From Proteles cristata cristata (taxonomy: Eukaryota; Chordata; Mammalia; Carnivora; Hyaenidae), in contig JAESUZ010004808.1 of assembly GCA_017311185.1 (NCBI GenBank), forward strand, positions 1-64,000: a stretch of DNA of 64,000 nt. The letters are read 5' to 3'. Positions 45,430 to 58,000 of the stretch are shown piece after piece. Under the pieces are notes generated by a model. The model was not told the origin of the DNA. It saw nothing but the letters and a program-made list of their open reading frames with translations, and made no database searches. Position 1 is the stretch's first letter, and every line of letters begins with the position of its first letter. The position numbers were made by a program, and so were the translations under genes.

Positions 45430-45700
45430 TTCACTTCCTTGTGAGGGACCGCCGATTGCGGAAAGAGGAGGCCTTACGCGAGCTCGTGAAAGCCCCCGCG
45501 AACTGGAAGCTACCAGAGACTGTCCTGAGGTCTCTTAAGAGCAGCACAGAAGGGGCGAGTCCGGCCGGCTCCCAGCACATGGAGCTACCGGGAGAGACTG
45601 CAGAAAACCGCCAAGTGAGCCTGCTCACCGGGACAAACGGCGCCCAGCTGTGCTGGCCAGGCACGCCCGCACGTGGCACCCGCTTCCTCAGGCCACTCCG
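45430..45700. other. Small CpG-rich patch in upstream region
   Basis: About 270 bp with raised CpG content and open frames on both strands (92 codons on plus, 82 on minus). A possible minus-strand donor GTAAGG follows GAGCTCGC at about 45476. There is no recognisable protein or repeat. It may be a regulatory element. Confidence 0.25.
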
Positions 45701-46284
45701 TGGTCACCTCCTCGTCTAGAACTCTTTGTGTCCTTGCAGGAACCTTCCAGATGGAAATGCATCCTGTGACCGCTGGGTCATTCATGTCTCCGAACGCCAT
45801 GGTAACAGGTTTCCGAGCGGTGACAGACTGAGGGCCCCAGCAAGGCCCACCTCAAGGTGACGGTGGTTCTGGGAAGAGGGCAGTAAGGGCGGGCCGGGGA
45901 CGACGGACTGAGGAGGAAGGCTCAGGCAGTCCCCCCCTCAGTCCTACGATTAAAAAATACCTCTAATCTTGTGCCTATATACCCCATTAAAACTATAAGA
46001 AACAAAACAACTACAATTTGACCAAAGGCAACAATTTATACTTGTAAGATGTTTTTCCTCCTACAATCTGCATAGAAAAGGCCTATGAGCCATGTTTACA
46101 GAACAGCAGGTTGGAACAGAGAGGCCAAGCTAGCCAGAGCCATGGGTGGAAATAGCCAGCAACTGGAATAAGTCCTATCCAAATGGAAATGTGATGCTTC
46201 TCTACAACGAAACAAATATCAGGAAAATGAAGTCTTTGGATCCTCTCCTCTTTAGGGTATTAAGCCCTGGTGGACACTCAATGT

Positions 46285-46345
46285 GGACACGCCGGTTTTC
46301 TCATTTGTCAGATGAGGAGGTGGGACTCGACTATCTTTCAGTACT
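46285..46345 (+). mobile_element. Possible MIR 3' fragment
   Basis: TTTTCTCATTTGTCAGATGAGGAGGTGGGACTCGACTATCTTT follows the MIR 3' conserved end. Short. Confidence 0.45.
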
Positions 46346-46779
46346 ACCTTTCTGAGTCTGCTCTAGGGAGCAAGCCTAACTTTTAGATTTAAAGAATTCC
46401 TGGTATAGTGTCGCCCTAAAGAATTCAACATGACGGTGCACTAATACAAGTCCAATGCACACACCAAAGCAGATACATCTTACTCTGTCCTGAGTCAGAC
46501 AACTGAGATCTTGGATTCCGAGCAGGCCACCACGCTGTAGGAGCCTCTGGGGAGCAGCAACGGACACATTTCCCCTGTCGAGAAAGAATGGTATGCAGGG
46601 CAAGAAGAAACTATTAACCCCACGACTAGAAAATCAGCACCGACCAAGGAGGAGCGTGGGGTGAAGACACAGGGAGGAACGAGCAGGGCAGGTCAGCTCG
46701 GTGGCACCAGACTGGAGAGAACCCAGAGGCCCACTCCGCGCAGACTGTAAGCAGCTGTCTGGAAAGGGCTCTACCTGCT

Positions 46780-47160
46780 GTGTGAAGGAAGGATTGCACA
46801 CAAGGGCAGCAGGAGAAACAGTAAGACATAAAAAGGTAACAAAGTCTGGGAACAACCAAAACTTCCATTAAGGAGGCGGCCGACTAAACAGATGATGCTG
46901 TCTCCGTGCCATGAACAGCATGCAGCATACAAGGCACGGGAGAGGTCCACTCGCTAGTATGTGTGGCCTCCGGGGCACATGAGGGGTAACAACGGCAACA
47001 GAGGACAGCAGGCAGGTACAGAGCCGCTGCCTTCCTCTAAGAAAGAATCAGAAATACTGTGTCTATACACATGCGTGTGCTTGCACACCCACACGCTTAG
47101 TATATACTTACCTGCTTAGGTTTTCAAAGAGAATGAAAGGAAACAATATTCACAGAAGGG
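46780..47160 (+). mobile_element. Probable L1 3'-end fragment
   Basis: GGGAACAACCAAAACTTCCA and CATGAACAGCATGCAGCA follow L1 ORF2 3' phrases. Decayed; edges approximate. Confidence 0.5.
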
Positions 47161-47899
47161 AGGGGAAAGGGATGGAGGCCAAATTCATCTGAAAACAGCA
47201 CAATTCACAGGTATTTTAGTCACAGAAATCAGAAGCTCAAAATCTAGAAATAAATCCTGTCCTCCTGGATACTGGTTATGAAGACGGGTTCAGTTAGTGT
47301 TAAGTGAGTTCCGATTCTCTGTTGGACTTGCCTACCCTTCTGCCACAGCGTCCACGTCTGGAATTGCAATTCTGTGATTCTCCAATAAAACCCATTATTG
47401 CTGCTAAAATAACTTACAGCTTTATGTTTACGGTTAGTACAACACAGTGCAGTGAGTGCCCCTACCTAGCACATGGACCGTGGTATCCAAACATCATTCG
47501 CCACTAAAAGGAACCAGGGCTCCTCAGAAAAATCTCAGGTCGGGAACAGAATATGGACGAGGTGGGACACCTTGCTGTGGCAGAAAGGAAGCACTTACAG
47601 ACTAATGGGGTCACATGCAAAGAACACAGAGCCAACTTGGCAAAATAATACGAGCTTCAAAAAAATGGCTTAAGTAGGCTGACACACAACTATATACCTA
47701 TCCGTAAGTTTATGAGACTAGAAGAAAGAAGCCACAAAAGTGCTGTTACTTCGGAAGTTGCCAGTCCTGGCGTGTTCTCAACAGTGATACAGACAGGAAG
47801 GAACTGTACTGTAGGGGGTCAGAACTGAGGTGGGGCACCTTCCCACAGGAGAGCACCAACTAATAAATGCAGAAATCGACAAATCTTCATTTCGCACTT

Positions 47900-48190
47900 G
47901 CCAATTATAGGCTAAATCACTGTCCCCCAAGATACCCAGGTTTTTACTCCTGAAGCCTGTGAATGTCACAGATGAATTAGGTTAAGAGCACGAGATGGGG
48001 GAGTACCTTGGGTTGTACAGGCGGGACCTAAGTGTAATCACAAGCCAACTTAACATCGCGAACTTTAGCCGATTCGCTCCTACAGTCTGTGGAAGGAGGC
48101 TGTGCCAACACCGTGACTCACCCCGGTAAGATGGACTTTAGCCGCGTCTGTGGGGATTTGTTACAGCAGCGAAAGGAAACCAATACACCA
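47900..48190 (+). mobile_element. MaLR-type solo LTR (old)
   Basis: ACTGTCCCCCAAGATACCC near the start, then CTTAACATCGCG, and an end resembling GGGGATTTGTTACAGCAGC. LTR only, no internal coding sequence. Subfamily not assigned. Confidence 0.55.
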
Positions 48191-48870
48191 ATGAAATAAT
48201 AATGGACACAAGCAAAATGGCGATTAAACCCATTAGATCCCTGGTTGATAAAGAATGTAAGGGAATCAGCCTGCTGACAGTGCCCACTGGTCAATTTTAA
48301 TATCACAAACGACAGACATGATGCCTCTTGGTATAATACAATATGGTACACAGCACAATCTAGGGTATATTCCTGACACCTCTCCTCCCTCCCACTCTGT
48401 ACACCCGGGGTGAGACAGGGATCAAACCTGAAACAAATTCAGCATCTAGACATAGCTACTGGTTTACAGGAAATAAGAGGATCACAGAAACACACCACAT
48501 ACTACAATACAATCAACCAGATCCAGAATGTGGGAAATTCCACAGCACAAATGGCCCTGCTGCTTTCATAAATAAATGGTATTTTAAAAAAGAGAAGAAA
48601 ATTGTTATATATTTTAAAAGAGACAAAAGAGGCATCAACAAAATGCAGTACGGAAAGACCTTCTTTGGGTTTTAATGGATTTTGATTCAAACCAACTTAA
48701 CATGACATTTAGAGCAAACCAAACACAGAGTAGATCTTGGAGGATATTAATAACGTAGAGTGAATTTTGTCAGTTATGAGTTCTTTAAGCCCTCCTCTAC
48801 TAACAATACATGTCAAAGTATTTACAAATAATGCAAAATCTGAAATTTGCTTTGAAATAAAATACTGAAG

Positions 48871-49067
48871 CGGCACCCGGGGGGCTCAGTCGGTTAATCA
48901 TCCGACTTTGGTGCAGGTCATGATCTCACAGTTCATGAGTTCAAGCCCCACGTGGGGCTCTGTGCTGACAGCTCAGAGCCTGGGGCCTGCTTTGTAGTCT
49001 GTGTCTCCCTCTCTCTCTGCTCCTCCTCCACTTATGTTTCTTTCTCTCTCAAATAAACTTTAAAAAA
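48871..49067 (+). mobile_element. Feline tRNA-Lys SINE
   Basis: Head CGGCACCCGGGGGGCTCAG, box B GAGTTCAAGCCCC, CT tail and A-rich end. Confidence 0.94.
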
Positions 49068-49867
49068 TGCTCCCAAAGCTATACTCAGAGGGTGAATCAA
49101 ACATACAAGTTTCATTATAAGGAAAAATGAAGATAAATGACCTAAGTATTTGAGTCAAATGGAAAGAGAAAATCAAAGGAAGTAGAAAAAAAAAAGTAGA
49201 AGTGGTGACAGAAAACAAAAAAACTGGCTGACTTGATCAATCAAAACCAAAATCAGTTTCCCTGAAAATAGCAATTAAAGAGCAATTAACTCTTGCTAGT
49301 CTTAAAGAACCCAGAGAATAGGAGCTCACAATGATACAGTACTATCCTTGCTTGGTTTTGAAATAAGAACCGTTACAAACGGCAGTAATTATATCTTCTG
49401 GTAGCTCCCAAGGAAGTAAGAGCTTCTTTGCCCCATGGGGCCCCAATAAATTTATTTTTGTATCTCACTGGCATTAATTGGGCTCCAAGCCCACCATGGG
49501 ACCAATAACTGTAGTCAAGGGAGCAAGGGGATGGGTATGTCTATTAGCCGGGCAATCAGGGTCCACCCACGCAGCTGGGCCCTTCATCCAAATCAGTTTG
49601 TACATGGTGAAAACAGTGGCCCCAGAGGCAAATCAAGGCACCGTTTGCTTCCCCAAAAAAAGAGTGGGTGCTGCGGGGAAAGATACTCTTAACTACAAAC
49701 CAGTTTACAAACATGAAAATGTTTCAACAAAAACACCAAAACCAATAAACCCAGCACTTAGTTTATAGAAAAAGACACCATGACTAAGAAGGGTCTGTTC
49801 TAGGGATGCAGTTAAGGATTCAGTATCAGGAAGCGTAAGCTTCTCAAATTTGTAGTTCAAAAGAGAA

Positions 49868-49888
49868 CATATATACATACAAAAGAGA

Positions 49889-49920
<32 letters not shown>

Positions 49921-49922
49921 TT
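49868..49922. repeat. (TA)n microsatellite
   Basis: An imperfect AT/ATAC dinucleotide run in AT-rich upstream sequence. Confidence 0.9.
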
Positions 49923-50419
49923 CTATTTGTGACAGAGAATCATTTAAAAAATGCCCACCAAAATGAGGAAATACAGTATATGTTCCTTGCTTCCTATTGA
50001 GTTTAACAGAAGCAATAGAAGGAAATGGCTATGTGAAGAATATTTCCAAGAGGTAAAATATATCATGTTCAGTGTGAAGCTAAGTGTCCAAATGGCAAGG
50101 ACATCTACTATTGTCAGACTGTAAAACATGCAACCTAAGGAGACGTAATTAAGCAAAGAGACAAACGTCACTATTTGAAGATGACCATCTGTCTAGCAGT
50201 CCCCCTCTACTGTACTGAAAAGCTAGGAAAACTACAGTAAAGCTTAGTACGTCAGCCATACAAAGCACACACGAGCACACACACAACACACACTAAAGGT
50301 CCCATATTGTGGAGGTGATGCCAGGTATCAGTTCAACAGACTTCTCACAAGAGGTCTGTTCCCTCCAAGTTCATCTACACCCTCAAGGAGACACCCGGGA
50401 ACATCTGTGATAAACTGAA

Positions 50420-50822
50420 AATGTCCACCCGGGGGCACCAGCTCCTAATATGTGGAACATAAATGTCACCTTATTTGGAAAAAACAGCCTTTCCAGATTA
50501 AGTTAAGGATCTTGAGGAGGCAGCCCTGGACGATCTGGGCAGGTTCTAAATGTCATTGTTAGGTGCCTTTATAAAAGAGCAGCAGAGAGACCCCACACAG
50601 AGAGAGCTATAAGAAGACGGAGGCAGAGACTGGAGTGACGTGGCCACAAGCCAAGGAGTGTAGAGGCAGCCAGGGAACGAATGGCTTCCCCCCTAGAGCC
50701 CACAGAGACCTCGCCAGATTTCACATTTCTCACCTCCAGAACTGTGAGAGAATAGATTTGTGTTGTTTGCAGCTACTAAGTTTATGGTAACATATTAGGG
50801 CAGCCCTAAGAAACGAATCCAA
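50420..50822 (+). mobile_element. MaLR-type solo LTR (old)
   Basis: Follows the MaLR LTR order: ACCTTATTTGGAAAA, GCCTTTATAAAAGAGCAG, CACCTCCAGAACTGTGAGAG, TTGTTTGCAGCTACTAAG. It ends near GGGCAGCCCTAAGAAACG. No internal genes. Confidence 0.7.
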
Positions 50823-50989
50823 CATCCCAGGCGCTTTTCTTTTTTTTGGATTTTTCCCAAACCCACCTAAAATCTGTCTAGATTAGTTGACCTAAAAAAA
50901 AAAGAGTTGCGATTCACCTAAGACTAGCCAAACACCCAACAAAGCAATAGTAACTAGTACCTGGTATTGGTTAAGAAAAAGGAAAAAGT

Positions 50990-51208
50990 CGGGGCGCCTG
51001 GGTGGCTCAGCCAGTTTAGCATCTGACCTCAGCTCAGGTCAGGACCTCATGGTTCGTGGGTTCGAGCCCCGCGTCGGGCTCTGTGCTGACAGCTCAGAGC
51101 CTGGAGCCTGTTTCAGATTCTGTGTCTCCCTCTCTCTGACCCTCCCCTGTTCATGCTGTCTCTCTCTCTCTCTCTCAGAAATAAAACATAAAATTTTTTT
51201 TAACAAAG
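50990..51208 (+). mobile_element. Feline SINE with 10-bp target duplication
   Basis: AGGAAAAAGT flanks the element at 50980-50989 and 51209-51218. Near-consensus body. Confidence 0.95.
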
Positions 51209-51740
51209 AGGAAAAAGTATGAATAAAACAGACCCATGAGCACTGTGTGTTTACCGTCTGACACAAGTGCCCTCTCAGGTTAGTAAGGAAGGAGAACAAC
51301 AAACCGAAGTGTGACAATAACAAATTTCCACACTGTGGAAATGAGATGGTCTCACACTGTGCATCAAAATCAGTTCCAGCTGCATTAGCGATCTGACAGT
51401 AAAATCCAAGCCTTAGGGAGATAAAAGAGTGAAGAGAAAAACCCGTGATTTGGGGGTGCAAGTCTACTGAGGATACATACTGTAGACACCGTCAAGGAAG
51501 GTACTGACTCATTCGACCCTCAAAAGAGGTTACGAATTTTCTATAGCACAGATCATCTAATAGCCAAGTGAGGACACAAATGAGAGTCCTCTGCTTGGCA
51601 AACATCTTAGCAGCTAGGACACGTGATCACATAGCTCAGAGAAAAGTAATACAAACTGCACATAAACATGAACGGATGTCCATCTGCACTCAGCCTTACT
51701 TTATGAGATCAACAAAGATGAGCAAAAGTGGTGCAATTTT

Positions 51741-51878
51741 AGGGGGTGCCTGGTGGGCTCAATCAGTTGAGCATCCAACTCTTGATCTCCACTGGGGTCT
51801 TGATCTCAGGGTCATGAGTTCAAGCCCCCTGTTGGGCTCCACACTAGCCATGAAGCCCACTTAAAAAAAAAAAAAAAA
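51741..51878 (+). mobile_element. Carnivore tRNA SINE, tail-less form
   Basis: Head GGGGGTGCCTGGTGGGCTC and box B region, then CCACACTAGCCATGAAGCCC and a poly-A run without the CT tail. GTGGTGCAA repeats on both sides. Confidence 0.9.
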
Positions 51879-51919
51879 GAGTGGTGCAAGTTTTGAAATG
51901 GTGAAGAAAAACAGGCTCC

Positions 51920-52160
51920 TTGGCTGTTGAGGACATGTAAAACTAGAAGGCAGTTTAATAACACACCACGAAGAGACATACACACAATCCGAATCAGCAG
52001 TCACACTTCAAACAAGCCTTTCTCCAGAAACACCGGCAGAAGAACGCAGAAGGCAAGGGTGTAACCCTTGTAAGAAAACTCACAGAAGCACTGTCAAAGG
52101 CAAAGAACTAGAAAGAACACAAGTGTGTATGGGTGAGCAAGTGGTAACTCAACTCCATGG
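51920..52160 (+). mobile_element. Possible L1 3'-end fragment
   Basis: Order GCAGTCACACTTCAAACAAG, then AACTCACAGAAGCACTGTC, resembles the L1 3' end. Low certainty. Confidence 0.4.
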
Positions 52161-52694
52161 TGACGTGTCCAAAACACGCAGCAGGTGTGTGGGTCTCCAG
52201 CAGCGAAACTACAGTTCAGGTAACGGCCTGGAGAGGCCAAAAACAGTACAGTGCACAGGGCTTTATTTTCTAAAAACAGGCTACGGGCTTCTGTGTCAGA
52301 GGGCGTCCACAGCACTGGTGTCTTCAAAGCCCAGGTGAAGTAGGAGGCCACTTCCGTGCGAAGGGAACGTTACAGAGGCTGGGGGCGGTGAGGACGGCAG
52401 AAGACACGCGTGCAGGAGACTGTTCACACACAGGGCTGACTCCTCAAATAAGCGAACACACTAAAGGGACACTGGCATCAAGGAACATCCCTGCTGGGAA
52501 AGACAACTACCAGTCTGAGAGGGAGACGGTGGGGTGAACACCAACACCCGAGACTGGAGCTGAAGTATCGGAATGAACTCGTATGTTTCAATAGAAAGAA
52601 AAACTCATGTTTTGCAACTGAGAGATAAAAGTAGACATGACTGTTATAAACACACACATGTGCACCTATGTACCTGTGGATACGTGTGTGGACG

Positions 52695-52699
<5 letters not shown>

Positions 52700-52771
<72 letters not shown>
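52700..52771. repeat. (AC)n microsatellite
   Basis: About 70 bp of nearly pure CA dinucleotides, preceded by an alternating GACGCACGCGCGCAC stretch. Such alternating purine-pyrimidine tracts can adopt Z-DNA. Probably length-polymorphic. Confidence 0.97.
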
Positions 52772-52773
<2 letters not shown>

Positions 52774-52969
52774 TGGCTCTATCCCAAGAGAGCCGAGGTT
52801 GGTAGTACTTCAACAATAACCTACCCGGTGTTCAGACTCTGCCTGAGTGCCACTTGCCATAAAAGGCGGTCTCTGAGGAAAAAGGCTGACTCCAGGTCTG
52901 GGGCAGGGAAAGTACACAAAGAGACCAGAGTGTCTTGCTGTACCAAAAAGAACAGTTTCCTGTTTTTAA

Positions 52970-53187
52970 TTTTTTTTTTAATGTTTTATTTATTTCTAGG
53001 AGAGAGAGAGAGAGACAGCGTGAGCAGGGGAGGGTCAGAGAGAGAGGGAGTCACAGACTGAAACAGGCTCCAGGCTCTGAGCCGGCAGTCAGCACAGAGC
53101 CCGACGCGGGGCTCGAGCCCACGAACCGTGAGATCATGACCTAAGCGAAAGTCGGACGCTTAACCGACTAAACCACCCAGGCGCCCC
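52970..53187 (-). mobile_element. Feline tRNA-Lys SINE, near consensus
   Basis: Reverse orientation with TTTATTTATTTCTAGGAGAG, CGAGCCCACGAACC and a final CACCCAGGCGCCCC. Nearly the same sequence as the copy at 60207. Confidence 0.97.
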
Positions 53188-53242
53188 CCAAAAAGCAAGT
53201 TCTAAACAAATAATAGGGATGCTTCAGAAGGACACAGGAGCC

Positions 53243-53445
53243 GGGGCACCTGGGTGGCTCAGTCGGTTGAGCGTTCGACTTCGGCTCAAGTCATGATCTC
53301 ACGGTTTGTGGGTTTGAGCCCCGCGCTGACAGACGCTGGAGCCTGTTATGGATTCTGTGTTTCCTTCTCTCTCTCTGACCCTCCCCTGCTCGCACTGTCT
53401 CTTTCTAAGAAATAAATAAAACATTAAAAAAAGAAAAAAAAAAAA
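53243..53445 (+). mobile_element. Young feline SINE with 17-bp target duplication
   Basis: AGAAGGACACAGGAGCC occurs at 53226-53242 and 53446-53462, a perfect duplication. Confidence 0.96.
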
Positions 53446-53931
53446 AGAAGGACACAGGAGCCAGCTCTAAGGAGGCACTCCTTGGTCACTATGAACATTA
53501 GAGTAAGTAACTTTGATGATAAGGGTTGATACTGTAAATAAAATGGGCAATGGCTATAGCCTATATTGATAGATACATAACCAAAATGAAGATCTGACGG
53601 GAACAAATACTTGGCTTCACAAGTACCTCGCCACCATATACTTACTAATGACACAGACTCCACAATGGAGAATTTGGCAGACGCCACCTTAATCAGCGAT
53701 TGAAGTGAGCATCCCCAGTAATGGGACAAAGTGAACTTGTGTGCCATCTGACAGAATGCAAAGAAAACCCAGAATTCCTTCTGTGCTATTCCAGCCCAAA
53801 CTGCCAAGCTTGAACCTAGTCAAAATGAAATACACACCAAGGGCCATTCTACAAAGTAAGTGTCTGTACTCATTAAATGATGAGACCAAGAAAGCCAAGG
53901 TAAGATGGAATCATGTTCCAGTTTGTAGGGT

Positions 53932-54126
53932 TTTTTAAAAGCTTGTTTTATTTTGAAAGAGAAGAGAGCGAGCGAGCAGGGGAAGGGCAGGCGGGGAGAG
54001 AATCCCAAGAAGGCTCTGTATTGTCAGGGCAGAGCACCGATGTGGGGCTTGATCCCAAGAATCATGAGATCATGACCAGAGCCGAAGTCAAGAGTTGGAC
54101 ACTTAACTGAGTCCCCCAGGCGCCCC
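53932..54126 (-). mobile_element. Feline tRNA-Lys SINE
   Basis: Reverse orientation, ending CCCCCAGGCGCCCC. Confidence 0.93.
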
Positions 54127-54442
54127 ATAAATGTTTGTTTGAAAACTACAAAAACCCAACAATGAAATGTTATCGTGTGCTTCTGAACGGATTCTTCCGG
54201 TGAAATGTGAATGGGTCTGAAGGCACCAAAGCATTCTTGTTAATGTCCTGATTTTGATGGTTGTATTGTGGTTAAGGAGAGTGTCCTGTTCGTGGGAAAC
54301 ACCCCAAAATATCCAAGGGTGATGAGGATTCCTGGGCCCAATCTACTCTCAAATAGTTAAGAAAAAGTGTTTTTGTACCAGTCTTACAACTCCTCTGTAA
54401 GAGAGTTTTAAATTTTCAATGGAGAATAATACTACTTTGTAA

Positions 54443-54617
54443 ATTTTTTAAAATTTTATTTTATTTTTTGAGAGAGAAGAGAGTATGCTTGCAGGGCCTC
54501 ATGGGGCATAGGCAGAGAGGGAGAGAATCCCAAGCAGGCTCCACCCCACGACCCTGAGAGCATGATCTGAGCTGAAATCAGGAGTCAGACGCTTCACTGA
54601 GCCGTCCAGGTGCACCT
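54443..54617 (-). mobile_element. Feline tRNA-Lys SINE, diverged
   Basis: Reverse orientation, AT-rich start, GAGAGAATCCCAAGCAGGC block, ending GAGCCGTCCAGGTGCACC. Confidence 0.88.
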
Positions 54618-55254
54618 GGAACTACTTTTTAATTTGAAAATAAATAAGTTAATAAATGACTTATTTTCTAAATAAACAAATGACACTGATCCTTCAAATT
54701 CAAAGTTGATTACATGTTTAATTTGTCAGGCTTGGTGCATCTCTCTCTCACCTTCCATGTAGCGCGACAAAGCTTTACCTCCATCTTCTGACGTCCGATA
54801 GACATCATCCTCTCTAAGTTGATAAACACAGATTTTCAAACCATCACAAAGTATCAGGGAAGCTGCTGATGGCACAACCTGAGACCTGAACAGCTGCTCA
54901 TCCCAAACAGCAGCAAGGTCAGCCTGGGCCCCACACCACCCCCCCAATGGGAGCCAAGAGCCCCTCGGGGCTCCTCAGGCTCCTCAGACACCACGTCCAC
55001 AAGGGAAAAGCACAGAACGCCCCATCTGAGCGAGCACTGGGAACCCCAGCCACAGACCCACAGACAGCAGCAGACGGGGCGAGCCACGTCATGTGAAAGG
55101 AGCACTGGCCATGGCTGGCTGAGGAGAGCAACCGTGTCATTTAGCAATGGCTTAAAGGAGAGGGAAGCACACACGTACCCCAACCACTTCAGGATGGGGC
55201 GAGGAGATCAGACAGACAAAAAGTACATTTTGGAATTAAAATATTTTTACCAAG

Positions 55255-55440
55255 GGGGCACTGGGTAGCTTAGTCAGCTAAGTGTCAGACTCTTGATTTC
55301 AGCTTGGGTCAAAACCTCACAGTTTGTGAGTTCAAGCCCGATGCGTTGTCAGCGCAGAGCCTGCTTGGGATTCTCTCTCTCCATCCCTCCCCCACTCACA
55401 TATGCTCACTCTCTCTAAATAAATAAATATGAAAAACAAT
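55255..55440 (+). mobile_element. Feline tRNA-Lys SINE
   Basis: Head GGGGGCACTGGGTAGCTTAG. Flanks ATTTTTACCAAG and ATTCTTACCAAG form an 11/12 target duplication. Confidence 0.92.
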
Positions 55441-58000
55441 TTTTTAAAAGATTCTTACCAAGTAAAGGTTAGCCAGGCTACAGCCTTTTCAGTAAAGCCC
55501 CTGCCCAAGCGACAGCAGACAAGCGTGACTCATGTCAGCTCCAGGGGCAACGGCGGAAGGGAGAGACCCCAGACCACCCCTACACCCTGCACACGCTACT
55601 TTCTCCTTGAGGATTCAGTCCTACAACTGCCAGCACAACCCGAAACCAACAAGCCTGAATTCCAAAGAAATGGCAAGGCTGGAGGTTTCCATGCGCCATC
55701 TCTGGCCCGGGAGCATCACCTGCATGAAGCACACGTGAACCCCCAACCACTCAAGGGCAAGGTGAGGCCGACTAACAAAGGCCACTAGTCTTTCGCACTT
55801 TTACAAATCAACTGTTGACTCTCCTCAAACAACACAGTCTTTTGCTCTCTGTCTGCCCAATCTTTCAGAAGAGTCCCACTTACCGATCTCAAGGGGACAT
55901 GGTCATCATCTCCAGCACCTGTATAAGCTAAGGAGGGGCCCCGAAAGCCCCAAGCCCGATGGGTGGCTCTGGCTGCAGCTGGCTCGTCTGCACGTCCCAG
56001 ACGTCGCTGCGCTGAGCTCTGGGAGCCACGGGGCCCTGGGCACAGGCAGCCTGGCAGCACTGCTGAGCTCACTGGCGGGCGACTAAAGCAACACAGAACT
56101 TTGGTCTCAGGGGCTGGCAAGTCAGCTCCCAGCATAAGCAAGTGCACCAAAATAGAAGCCTTGTTTCAAAAGAAAAAAATTGTATTCTTCAAATTGACCT
56201 CACACGCTGCTTTAAGCTGGTACTTCAGGCCCACCTAGCTAATCTCCTCCTTACCAGAAAAAGTCAGAACAGTGCATCTACTTCAGCAATTCCATTTGAA
56301 AGGTAGCCCTAAACAAGCTAAGTATCTATGAAAATAGAGAGCACATCACATAGGAGCGGGAGCCCACTCCCTCGCCCGATGCCTGGCGTCCAGGGGTCAG
56401 TACTCTCTCTCCAGCAGGAAGAACAACACGGCTCCATCAGTAACACAGCTCACAACGGTCAGAACTGTACAACAGAAAGGTGGAAAGGTTCATGCAGGGC
56501 TATCTTTTCCTCTTATTTTTATTTTTTTTAATTATAATATTAAAGAAAGAGTTGAACAGAGAACCAAAAGTTTTCAACTCTCTATGAGAGGGAATCAGAA
56601 ACCACACATTTTGCACCGAGGGAGCCCTGAGCAGCAGAAACGCCTCTCGGCAAGTCACTCACCTCAACCAAATCTTAAAAACAGCAAAAGAAATGCCAAA
56701 TGCGTGACCCCCTTTCCAAAATTATTTCTTCTAACTCTACACATCTGTTGTTTTCTTCCCCCTCCACTCCCCCATCGTTACTTGTGCCGTGAGATCTGGC
56801 CCTTTCGGGGATAAGGGTGTTTTCTCCAGCCTCGCCACTTCCCCGAAGGCTGCTTCTGGACGCCAGCTCTCTCCGGAGCCTCCAGATGCAAACCTCCTGG
56901 GGGCTCGGCACGGTTGCCATGCAGATAGCTGCCATCATGGCACCTGCACGCAGCTGATCCCCGCTCCCAGGAACCATACGCACCCAGAGGCTCGTGGGTG
57001 CCTCAGAACCAGGGATCGGGGGAACCCAGCCCCTCGCTGGAGTCACTGGCCCACAGTGCCCTCCCTCCCAGTCCCATTTACTGAGCTTCAGCCACACAGG
57101 CCTGGTGATGCACAAAGGCCTGACATACCACACCACCAGCAAGTTCCACAGCAGAGCCTCCCTTGAACGGCAAAACCGTTTCTACAACACTTTCTGTGGC
57201 AAATGATAATACTTGCTGAACGCACCTGGCTCAAGTTATCTCGCCTCTCCAGAAAGAAACCAAAAGTAGCACTGGTCCAGCCTGAGCTGTATCTAGAAGC
57301 TTTAAGCACTGCCACCACCAACCTTGCTGCTGGGAAGACAGTGTGTCCTGCTCCTGAGTGGAGAGAGCGAGCTGAGCCATGTTCACAGAGTTCCCTCTCA
57401 CCTGACACAGCAAGGCCAAGAATTACTGCTCTGCTTTATAAATGTGGTCCCCAGCTCCATGCACACGCCTAAGCTCAGATGCCAGAAGGTTCACACAAAG
57501 GAACGAATGCTGACAGGGGACACAGTCTAGAAGCCGAGCAAAAGGAGACGGCTTTACGCCAGAACACGAGGCCAGGCGGCCCCTAAACGTGGTGCTGTGC
57601 TTCTGTGGGGAAGGCACATGCTTTGAATGCTCTTGGATCACAGCAGTCTGTTAATCCAAGCACATCCAAACCTCAGGAAAAAGCTGCTCCATGGTTGGCG
57701 TAAGCCACAGATTCAATAGCAGCTTGAAGAACACAAGAGCAACATGTTGGGACCCGGCCTCCGGACTGGCTACTGCTCTGCCTGGTGTATCCCTTAGTCT
57801 AGAAAGCTGTTCTGGGTTCAGCAGCCCACTACGATTCACCAAAAGTTGCTAAAAGACAAGCGTTCAGCATATTCCCATTTTAGCGATCAACGCTGCCCTG
57901 CCTGCTCGTTCCCTCAAAGCACACAGAGGCTGCCTGCCACGACCCGTCACTCCGCTGCACTGCAGGAGCCGAAACAAGCAAAAGCCTACGGATGGCTTAC
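55441..58000. other. Unique sequence proximal to the CRE mini-island
   Basis: 2.5 kb with no SINE. Holds a candidate 35-nt exon-like segment at 55884-55918 and otherwise no recognised gene. Confidence 0.5.

Larger units (their letters stand above)
44832..46779. other. Upstream unique sequence with one CpG patch
   Basis: Apart from the CpG patch at 45430-45700 and a short MIR-like piece, nothing is recognised. Confidence 0.55.

Noticed and set aside
47900..48190. Proviral coding content beside the LTR-like segments
   Set aside because: Only solo LTR-like sequence is visible. No retroviral gene-sized frame or recognisable motif flanks it.
52573..53061. His-Thr repeat open frame near 52.7 kb
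   Set aside because: It is the translation of the (AC)n microsatellite followed by a SINE.
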